A DNA stretch of 11,537 nucleotides from Gemmatimonadota bacterium. Its GTDB lineage: Bacteria > Gemmatimonadota > Gemmatimonadetes > Gemmatimonadales > GWC2-71-9. Both the position numbers and the translations under genes were made by a program. The stretch covers positions 1-11,537 of the forward strand of contig QHTS01000025.1 in NCBI GenBank assembly GCA_003220905.1, written 5' to 3'. Positions 6,416-11,537 of this stretch are shown piece after piece; the first letter of the stretch is position 1; every line of letters starts with the position of its first letter. The notes under the pieces were generated by a model. It was not told where the DNA came from, made no database searches, and saw only the letters and a program-made list of their open reading frames with translations.

Positions 6416-7404
6416 AGCGCCGGTCACTCCGCCTCGGCCCAGGGGGTGAGTTCGACCGCCTGCGCGCCATTTTCGCGACGCTCGACGCCGCGGGCCACGA
6501 CCTCGGCGACGATTGCGCGCTGCTCCCCGTCGGCGGCCGGACCCTCGCGATCAGTATCGATCTTTCCCTCGAAGCGGTGCACTTTCGCACCGACTGGCTC
6601 TCGTTTCGAGAGATCGGCTGGCGTGCGACGGCAGCCGCCCTGTCGGATCTCGCGGCCGAAGGGGCGGAGCCGATCGGCGTGCTGGTTTCGCTCGGACTTC
6701 CCGGAAACGGCCGGGGAAGGGGGAAGGGGCGCCCAGATCCCGCGACGGAGATTATGACGGGAGTCGGAGCCGCTGCGCAGCGCGTCGGCGCGCGAGTGCT
6801 GGGCGGCGATCTCGTGCGATCGACTCGCTACCTGGTCGACGTCTGCGTGCTGGGGCTCGCCGCGCGGCCGGTGCGGCGGAGCGGCGCCCGTCCGGGTGAC
6901 GGGGTGTGGGTGACGGGGCGGCTTGGGGGTGCGGGGCTCGCGCTCGCCGCGCTCCGGGCGGGGCGGGGGGCCCGGGGGGGGCGGGGGGGGCGCCTCGCTC
7001 CGGCGTTGCGGCGCCGCTTCGCCCGCCCGGTGCCGCGCATCGCCGCGGGGCGTTGGCTGGCGCGGCGTGGAGCGCGCGCCATGATCGATATCTCCGACGG
7101 CCTGGCGGGGGACGCTGGGCACCTCGCGGCGGCATCGGGCGTCGGGATTGCGATCGAGCTGGAGTGCGTTCCCTGCTGGCCGGGTGTCACGCCGCGCGCG
7201 GCCGCCCGCAGCGGCGAGGAGTACGAGCTGCTGGTCGCCATGCCGCGAAGCTTCGGGACCGCGGGCGCCCGCGCCTTTCGCCGTGCCACGGGGCTGCCCC
7301 TGACGCGCATCGGCGCCTGCACAGCGGGCCGCGGCTTAGGGATTACTGATGGCGGACGACTGATCACGCCTCCCCCCGGCTTCGATCATTTCCCCGCGCG
7401 ATGA
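6412..7404 (+). CDS. thiL: Thiamine-monophosphate kinase
   Basis: ThiL phosphorylates thiamine monophosphate with ATP to thiamine diphosphate, the last step of cofactor synthesis. The protein is 330 residues, with PurM-like N- and C-domains. Motifs are LGDDCALL (D33, D34), ISIDLSLEAVHF (D50, H57), LSDLAAEGAEP (D79), LGGDLVRS (D133), VWVTGRLGGAG, MIDISDGLAGD (D226, D229) and SGEEYELL (267-274). The acidic residues expected to hold Mg-ATP are present. Oddities are a Gly/Arg/Lys insert near 101-110, a Gly/Arg-rich linker coded by extreme G-runs (6956-6990), and a short stretch before SGEEYELL, where the family usually has GGEDYEL. The GTG at 6412 overlaps the nnr stop by 4 bases; the stop overlaps plsC as ATGA. 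No other thiamine genes are in the window. The family is clear; full activity is likely but unproven given these deviations. Confidence 0.95.
   Translation: MKRRSLRLGPGGEFDRLRAIFATLDAAGHDLGDDCALLPVGGRTLAISIDLSLEAVHFRTDWLSFREIGWRATAAALSDLAAEGAEPIGVLVSLGLPGNGRGRGKGRPDPATEIMTGVGAAAQRVGARVLGGDLVRSTRYLVDVCVLGLAARPVRRSGARPGDGVWVTGRLGGAGLALAALRAGRGARGGRGGRLAPALRRRFARPVPRIAAGRWLARRGARAMIDISDGLAGDAGHLAAASGVGIAIELECVPCWPGVTPRAAARSGEEYELLVAMPRSFGTAGARAFRRATGLPLTRIGACTAGRGLGITDGGRLITPPPGFDHFPAR
6956..6990 (+). other. Potential G-quadruplex tract inside thiL
   Basis: Five G-runs of 3, 4, 6, 8 and 8 bases are separated only by C, C, CCC and C on the coding strand. This easily meets the usual four-run quadruplex pattern, with loops of one to three bases. 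It encodes a Gly/Arg-rich linker of ThiL. It may only reflect high G+C and a tolerant linker; runs this long are also a common place for sequencing or assembly indels. Confidence 0.7.
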
Positions 7405-8132
7405 TCCGCACGCTGTGGTTCTACGTGGTGCTCGTGGTCTCGACCGCGATCCACGCGACAGGCGTGATCGTGGCTGCCCTGCTGGGCGTGAAGCGGCGGC
7501 CCGGCGGAGTCTACGACTGGGGAACGAACGACTGGTCCCGCCAGCTGCTCTGGGCGGCCGGGACCCCGGTGCGGGCCGAGGGGCTCCACCGCATTCCCGA
7601 CCACCCGGTCGTGTACGCCTCGAACCACTCGTCCATGTTCGACATCTGGGCCCTCGCAGCCACGCTGCCGGGATCGGTGCGGATGGTGGCGAAACAGGAG
7701 CTCGCCAGGGTCCCGCTCATAGGCCGCGCGATGGTGACGGCCGGCCACCTGACGATCGACCGCGCGCATCCGGCGCGGGCCCTGGAGGCCTACAAGCGCG
7801 CCGCCGAGGTGATCCAGGGTGGCACGTCGGCATTGTTGTTCCCCGAGGGGACGCGTAGCCGCACGGGAGAGCTGCTGCCGTTCAAGAACGCGCCCTTCGG
7901 GCTCGCCATCGCAGCCCAGGTGCCCGTGGTGCCGGTGTACGTCGGCAACACGTTCGAGATCATGCCCAAGGGGCGGTTCTTCCTGCGACCGCGGCCGATC
8001 CGGATCGTGATCGGCGATGCGATCTCCACGGCGGGGATGACGGTCGAGCGGCGGCAGGAGCTGCGCGACCGGGTGCATGCCGCGATCCTCGCCATGAAGG
8101 CGCGCGTTGACGCAGAGGGCGTCGCCCGCTAG
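7401..8132 (+). CDS. plsC: 1-acyl-sn-glycerol-3-phosphate acyltransferase (PlsC/LPLAT family)
   Basis: This is a membrane-associated acyltransferase that most likely adds the second acyl chain to lysophosphatidic acid, giving phosphatidic acid for phospholipid synthesis. The protein has 243 residues, normal for PlsC. The N-terminal hydrophobic segment (about 4-28) is the membrane anchor. The catalytic NHSSMFD motif places H76 and D81 in the HX4D arrangement. The glycerol-phosphate binding motif FPEGTRS (147-153) follows, then a PVVPVYV block. IPLIGRAM-like and YASNHSS contexts are typical of the family. The ATG at 7401 overlaps the thiL stop by 4 bases, so translation is probably coupled; no clear Shine-Dalgarno precedes it. 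Eno follows after 13 bases. Other LPLAT acyltransferases share these motifs, so the exact acceptor is inferred. Confidence 0.93.
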   Translation: MIRTLWFYVVLVVSTAIHATGVIVAALLGVKRRPGGVYDWGTNDWSRQLLWAAGTPVRAEGLHRIPDHPVVYASNHSSMFDIWALAATLPGSVRMVAKQELARVPLIGRAMVTAGHLTIDRAHPARALEAYKRAAEVIQGGTSALLFPEGTRSRTGELLPFKNAPFGLAIAAQVPVVPVYVGNTFEIMPKGRFFLRPRPIRIVIGDAISTAGMTVERRQELRDRVHAAILAMKARVDAEGVAR

Positions 8133-8145
8133 GGTACGGGCCATC

Positions 8146-9426
8146 ATGAGCACGATCATTTCGGTGCGCGCGCGCGAGATTCTCGACAGCCGGGGCAACC
8201 CGACCATCGAGGCGGACGTCACCCTCTCGAGCGGCGCAGCCGGACGGGCTGCCGTGCCGAGCGGCGCCTCCACCGGCGAGCACGAAGCAGTCGAGCTGCG
8301 CGACGGCGATCAGAAGCGGTTCGGCGGCAAGGGCGTGCTCGAGGCGGTGAAGAACGTGAACGAGGTCATCGGTCCGCGACTCGAGGGCATGTCGGCCGAG
8401 GAGCAGATCGCGGTGGACTACGCGATGCTCGACCTCGACGGCACCCCCAACAAGAGTCACCTCGGCGCCAACGCCATTCTGTCGGTGTCGATGGCCGTGG
8501 CGCGGGCGGCGGCCCAGGACGCCGGCCTCACGCTGTACCGCTATCTCGGGGGGCCGGTCACCAACGTGTTGCCCGTGCCGATGATGAACATCCTCAACGG
8601 CGGCGCGCACGCGGCCAATACCGTGGACTTCCAGGAGTACATGATCGTGCCGATCGGCGCCGAGAGCTTCCCCGACGGCCTGCGGATCGGCGTCGAGGTG
8701 TTCCACGCGCTCAAGAAGGTGTTGTCCAAGCGCAATCTTTCCACCGCGGTGGGGGACGAGGGCGGATTCGCGCCCAATCTCGCGAGCGACGAGGCGGCGC
8801 TCGAAGCCGTGATGGCGGCGATCGAGGCCGCCGGGCTCGAGCCCGGGAAGGACGTTGCGATCGCGCTCGACCCGGCGGCGTCCGAGCTCTACCAGGAGGG
8901 GAATTACGTCTTCAAGAAGAGCGGCGCCGGCACGAAGACGTCGGACGAGATGGTCGTGCTGTACAAAAGCTGGATCGACCGCTACCCGATCGTCTCGATC
9001 GAGGACGGGCTCGCCGAGGACGACTGGGCGGGATGGGCGAAACTCACCGAAGCGCTCTCCGCCCGCGTGCAGCTGGTGGGCGACGATCTCTTCTGCACCA
9101 ACATCGAGCGGCTGGATCGCGGGATCGAGGAGAGCGTGGCGAATGCGATCCTCATCAAGCTGAACCAGATTGGCTCGCTCACCGAGACGCTACAGTGCAT
9201 CGCGCACGCGCGCTCCAACGGATACGGCGCCGTGATCTCGCACCGCTCCGGCGAGACCGAGGACACCTTCATCGCCGACCTCGCGGTGGCGACCGGCGTG
9301 GGGCAGATCAAGACCGGGAGCGCCTCGCGCACCGACCGCGTCGCGAAGTACAACCAGCTGCTGCGCATCGCCGAGGAGCTGGGCGACACGGCGTACTACC
9401 CCGGTCGCCATCTGTACGGATTGTGA
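8146..9426 (+). CDS. eno: Enolase (phosphopyruvate hydratase)
   Basis: Enolase converts 2-phosphoglycerate to phosphoenolpyruvate in glycolysis and the reverse in gluconeogenesis; in many bacteria it is also part of the RNA degradosome. The protein has 426 residues, a standard length. It begins STIISVRAREILDSRGNPT, a diagnostic N-terminus, which fixes the ATG at 8146 rather than the in-frame upstream ATG at 8107 inside plsC. Catalytic residues are visible: E164 in QEYM, E205 in GDEGGFAPN, Mg ligand D242 in ALDPAASE, and K338 in the signature LIKLNQIGSLTET. The SHRSGETED loop is intact. These match E. coli residues with a constant offset of four. A weak AGGG lies 11 bases upstream. The stop overlaps the next start codon as GTGA. 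Confidence 0.98.
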   Translation: MSTIISVRAREILDSRGNPTIEADVTLSSGAAGRAAVPSGASTGEHEAVELRDGDQKRFGGKGVLEAVKNVNEVIGPRLEGMSAEEQIAVDYAMLDLDGTPNKSHLGANAILSVSMAVARAAAQDAGLTLYRYLGGPVTNVLPVPMMNILNGGAHAANTVDFQEYMIVPIGAESFPDGLRIGVEVFHALKKVLSKRNLSTAVGDEGGFAPNLASDEAALEAVMAAIEAAGLEPGKDVAIALDPAASELYQEGNYVFKKSGAGTKTSDEMVVLYKSWIDRYPIVSIEDGLAEDDWAGWAKLTEALSARVQLVGDDLFCTNIERLDRGIEESVANAILIKLNQIGSLTETLQCIAHARSNGYGAVISHRSGETEDTFIADLAVATGVGQIKTGSASRTDRVAKYNQLLRIAEELGDTAYYPGRHLYGL

Positions 9427-9737
9427 CGCGCGCCCGGCTGATCGGGATCGCCGCGGCGGTGGTGCTCGCGGGATTGGCCTTTCAGGCGGGGGAGTACGGC
9501 ATGCTCGACTGGCTCAAGCTGCGGAGCCAGCTCGCGGAAGAGCGCCGGGCCGTGCGGGACCTCGAGCGACAGCTCGATTCGTTGCAGCGCCTGGCGCACG
9601 CGCTCGAAACCGACCCCGCCGCCCAGGAGCGTGCGGCGCGCGAACAGTTCGGCATGATCCGGAAAGGTGAGCTGCTGTATCGGCTCGTGCCGCGGGCGGA
9701 CGTCGAGAGCGAGGGCGGCGCACCCGCGCCGCGGTGA
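9423..9737 (+). CDS. FtsB/DivIC-type septum formation initiator protein
   Basis: This is a small bitopic membrane protein of 104 residues. A short basic N-terminus (MTRAR) precedes one transmembrane helix (about 6-22). A charged heptad-rich coiled coil follows (about 33-62, QLAEERRAVRDLERQLDSLQ), and then the family motif AREQFGMIRKGELLYRL (72-88), which resembles the 'AR-x-x-[LF]-GM-x-x-x-GE' signature of DivIC/FtsB. These proteins pair with FtsL and FtsQ in the divisome and help activate septal peptidoglycan synthesis. The tail after residue 88 is variable. The start is GTG at 9423, 4 bases inside the eno stop. An eno-ftsB order is also found in E. coli and many other bacteria, which supports the call. 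This is the last plus-strand gene; the opposite-strand gene ends 7 bases away. Confidence 0.9.
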   Translation: MTRARLIGIAAAVVLAGLAFQAGEYGMLDWLKLRSQLAEERRAVRDLERQLDSLQRLAHALETDPAAQERAAREQFGMIRKGELLYRLVPRADVESEGGAPAPR

Positions 9738-9744
9738 CGACTCC

Positions 9745-10404
9745 TTACCATCCTCCCACGATGACCGCCAGGCTGATCGCCTCCAGCGTCTCGCTTCCGC
9801 TCCCCACCGCCCGCACCACCGCGTCGTCCACGCGGTAGGTGAGGCGGAGCACGTACGGTCGCTGCGGCGGCCGGTACACCACGCCCGCTTCGCCTCCCTG
9901 CACGCGGCCGGCCCCTCCCACGAGATTGACCTGCGAGGACAGCGCGCGCCACAGCTCGACGTAGCTCGTCAGGCTCGCCGTCACGATGGGCGCGTCCACG
10001 CGGGCCCGGGCCTGCCAGAAGACCCAGCGCTCGGTGCTCGAGTCCGTGACGTACGCCCGCACGAAGGGACCGACGCTCATTTCGAGCCACGGGACGGGGC
10101 GGGCCGCAACGAGCAGCCGCCCTTCGATGAGGTCGCGCTTCACCGTCTGACCTGCGTTCTGCAGCGTGCCGCTCAGGAGGCCCACGCCCACGGCGAATTG
10201 ACTGAAGACGAGGCGGCCTTCCCCTCCGAGCACCGGGCCACGTATCCGAACCGGGCCGGCCCCCCCCACCCCCGCCGGCGCCGAGTCGCTCCGCACCCAT
10301 ACGAACCCCGCGTCGCCGCGGAACGCGAGCGTCGGCCGGCCCTGCGAGCGGGCGACGGCGGGCGCCGCGAGCGCCACGAGGCCGATCAGGGCGACGGTCC
10401 TCAT
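9745..10404 (-). CDS. Secreted protein of unknown function, probable outer-membrane beta-barrel
   Basis: This 219-residue protein starts with a Sec-type signal peptide (MRTVALIGLVALAAPAVA, likely cut after A18). The mature part is rich in alternating hydrophobic/polar stretches separated by Gly and charged turns, for example PTLAFRGDAGFVWVRSD, GRLVFSQFAVGVGLL, VPWLEMSVGPFVRAYV and YVLRLTYRVDD. It ends in LEAISLAVIVGGW with a terminal Trp. This is the look of a small outer-membrane barrel of perhaps 8-10 strands, with an aromatic C-terminal residue as expected for BAM recognition. I do not recognise a family. The ATG at 10402-10404 overlaps the stop of the TPR gene by 4 bases, so the two are probably co-translated and may work together in the envelope. 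The barrel assignment rests on pattern only. Confidence 0.8.
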   Translation of the reverse strand: MRTVALIGLVALAAPAVARSQGRPTLAFRGDAGFVWVRSDSAPAGVGGAGPVRIRGPVLGGEGRLVFSQFAVGVGLLSGTLQNAGQTVKRDLIEGRLLVAARPVPWLEMSVGPFVRAYVTDSSTERWVFWQARARVDAPIVTASLTSYVELWRALSSQVNLVGGAGRVQGGEAGVVYRPPQRPYVLRLTYRVDDAVVRAVGSGSETLEAISLAVIVGGW

Positions 10405-11456
10405 GGTGATCCCCGCCCCGCGATGGTCTCGGGTCCTGCGCGGACGACCAGTCGGATCGAGCGCAGGCGGGTGGCGTTCTCCGTCCTTACGGCCTCGAGT
10501 TTTTTCTTCCAGGTTTCGCGCAGCGATGCATTCGCGCGAACGTTGGCTTCCAGCGGGCGGGGTTTCCGCGCGAAGAAGCCGACGAATCCGGAGATGCCCA
10601 CCGCCGCGCCGACCGCAAAGCGCGCTCCCGTCGCGTCCTTGCCCTGCGCCAAGAGCGACGGGAGGGCGACGGCGGCGGCTCCGACGACGAGTCCCGCCGC
10701 GAGTGACCGGAAGGCCGGGGCCCCTGAGGTGCGCTCCGGCAGCAGCGGGGGCGTCGTGAGATCCGGCGGCCAGGGGAGGGTATCCGGCGGCTCCTGCTTA
10801 ACCTCGAGCAGGACCTGGCGCGCGCGCGGCCCGTCCGGCGTTGGGCTCCGCGGCGTCACCCGCAGCAGGTAGCGGCCATTATCGGCAAGCGCTCCCGCCG
10901 CCGTGCGACCGTCCCACGTCACGACGACGCTATCGGCGACAGTGCCTTTGTACAGCTCCCGCACCGGTGTCCCGTCCTCCTGTGCGAGCGTCACCGCCAC
11001 GTCGGCGAGCGAGCTCGCGAGCACCCGGGCGGTGAAGAACCCCTCGAGCCGCGGCCGCAGCTCGGTGACGGGCGGCACGGCGACGGCGATCGCCCTGGTC
11101 GCCCGACGGACTTCCTGAAACAGATTCGTGACCTGGGGTGGAAAGATCAGCTCGTCCGGCCGATAGTGCGGGTTGAGCAGGACCAGCTGGCGGAACGCGG
11201 CAACGGCGGAGTCGCGTTGTCCGCGGAACAGCTCCGTCGCCGCGAGATACGAGAGCGCCCGCGCCCGGAGCGAGTCCGCGACCCCCGCGGCCGAATCGCG
11301 GCCCAGGCTCTGCTCGAGCAGCGCCGCCGCCGCATCGTACTCCAAGGCCTGGTAGTGCCGCACCCCCTGTCCCAGGAGCTCGCTCGCCGACTGGGCACGC
11401 AACACCCGCCCGCCGAGCAACAGCGACAGGGCGAGACAGACGGTGGCGCGCGTCAC
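10401..11456 (-). CDS. Secreted TPR protein with FlgD-like segment and two C-terminal hydrophobic helices
   Basis: This 351-residue protein has no family I can name. It has a signal peptide (1-21, ending VLRA before QS). TPR-like helical repeats follow over about 26-95 (VRHYQALEYDAAAALLEQSL, then LRARALSYLAATELFRGQRDSA). Next is a block NPHYRPDELIFPPQVTNLF (95-113), of a type common in envelope TPR proteins. Residues about 137-202 resemble a FlgD-like Ig fold, with W181-D-G-R and G188, D192, G194, Y196 as in 'W-x-G-x-x-x-x-G-x-x-x-x-x-G-x-Y'. After a Pro-rich linker come two hydrophobic helices (about 252-270 and 279-295) and a basic/charged tail. The start is GTG at 11456, with GGAG 9 bases upstream (complement of 11466-11469). 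It is 3 bases from the preceding stop and overlaps the barrel gene by 4 bases. A role in envelope assembly or signalling is inferred. Confidence 0.85.
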   Translation of the reverse strand: MTRATVCLALSLLLGGRVLRAQSASELLGQGVRHYQALEYDAAAALLEQSLGRDSAAGVADSLRARALSYLAATELFRGQRDSAVAAFRQLVLLNPHYRPDELIFPPQVTNLFQEVRRATRAIAVAVPPVTELRPRLEGFFTARVLASSLADVAVTLAQEDGTPVRELYKGTVADSVVVTWDGRTAAGALADNGRYLLRVTPRSPTPDGPRARQVLLEVKQEPPDTLPWPPDLTTPPLLPERTSGAPAFRSLAAGLVVGAAAVALPSLLAQGKDATGARFAVGAAVGISGFVGFFARKPRPLEANVRANASLRETWKKKLEAVRTENATRLRSIRLVVRAGPETIAGRGSP

Positions 11457-11459
11457 GGG

Positions 11460-11537
11460 CTATCGCTCCACGAGGGCGATGTCGGTGATGCGGAGCCGCT
11501 GCCCCGACGCCACGTCGATCACGCGGTCGTACGGCCG
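11460..11537 (-). CDS. C-terminal end of an unidentified gene (5' part outside window)
   Basis: On the minus strand, the frame entering at the window edge stays open for 25 codons and stops at TAG (11462-11460). It reads RPYDRVIDVASGQRLR followed by ITDIALVER. The composition is like real coding sequence in this genome, and the TPR gene starts 3 bases downstream, so it is most likely the upstream member of the same operon. The fragment is too short for a family call. Confidence 0.55.
   Translation of the reverse strand, partial: RPYDRVIDVASGQRLRITDIALVER

Noticed and set aside
5026..6427. Long minus-strand open frames (453 and 336 codons) opposite nnr
   Set aside because: They are Ser/Arg/Pro-rich antisense shadows of a well-supported bifunctional enzyme, with no recognisable motifs.
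8107..8145. Earlier ATG for eno inside plsC
   Set aside because: The 13 extra residues are not enolase-like, and the conserved N-terminus starts right at the ATG at 8146.
7386..8273. 295-codon minus-strand frame opposite plsC
   Set aside because: It is antisense to a clear PlsC, and its composition is typical of shadow frames.
10494..10510. T-run after a GC-rich stretch, resembling a rho-independent terminator
   Set aside because: It lies inside the TPR gene, encodes its Lys-Lys-Lys segment on the other strand, and has no convincing hairpin before it on the plus strand.
9667..10872. 401-codon plus-strand frame opposite the barrel and TPR genes
   Set aside because: The product is His/Arg/Pro/Ser-rich without domains, while the minus strand carries two signal-peptide proteins with a clean 4-base overlap.
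1..11537. Mobile elements, CRISPR arrays, tRNA/rRNA genes, defence or prophage genes
   Set aside because: I saw no transposase, integrase, regularly spaced repeats, tRNA-like cloverleaf or rRNA sequence. Base composition is even across the window, so there is no sign of recent transfer.

Overview
The window is a dense, GC-rich bacterial chromosome segment (very high G+C at third codon positions, frequent GTG starts, many 4-base stop/start overlaps). Gene content is mostly core housekeeping. A Minf_1886-family gene, 'A-Q' style signal peptide junctions and secreted TPR/barrel proteins fit a Gemmatimonadota-like organism or a relative in the wider PVC/FCB neighbourhood. That placement is an inference from style and content; no rRNA or other marker in the window settles it. 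No mobile element, tRNA, CRISPR array, integrase or defence gene was seen.

Layout, left to right. Plus strand, 1-9737: the 3' end of serine hydroxymethyltransferase (glyA), a small heat-shock protein (Hsp20), Lon protease, a Minf_1886-family protein, a 65-residue four-cysteine protein, a Memo-family (AmmeMemoRadiSam protein B) protein, a bifunctional NAD(P)HX epimerase/dehydratase (nnr), thiamine-monophosphate kinase (thiL), a PlsC-type acyltransferase, enolase (eno) and an FtsB/DivIC-type septum protein. These eleven genes run in one direction. The largest gap is 32 bases and most junctions overlap or abut, so they look like one long transcription unit with no visible internal promoter space. 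Minus strand, 11537-9745: the last 25 codons of an unidentified gene, a secreted TPR protein with a FlgD-like segment and two hydrophobic helices, and a secreted probable beta-barrel protein. This second cluster converges on the first with 7 bases between stop codons.

How the genes fit together: Hsp20 and Lon abut exactly and form a holdase-plus-protease proteostasis pair. Nnr repairs damaged nicotinamide cofactors and ThiL makes thiamine diphosphate, so both serve central metabolism alongside GlyA and enolase. PlsC and the FtsB-like protein serve envelope growth and division. The minus-strand pair looks like a cell-envelope module of unknown role. No gap longer than 300 bases lacks a gene.

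Nothing here is clearly a new system. The least explained parts are the Minf_1886 / four-cysteine / stand-alone Memo group downstream of lon, the secreted TPR-barrel pair, and strong G-runs inside thiL and at the glyA/hsp20 junction.
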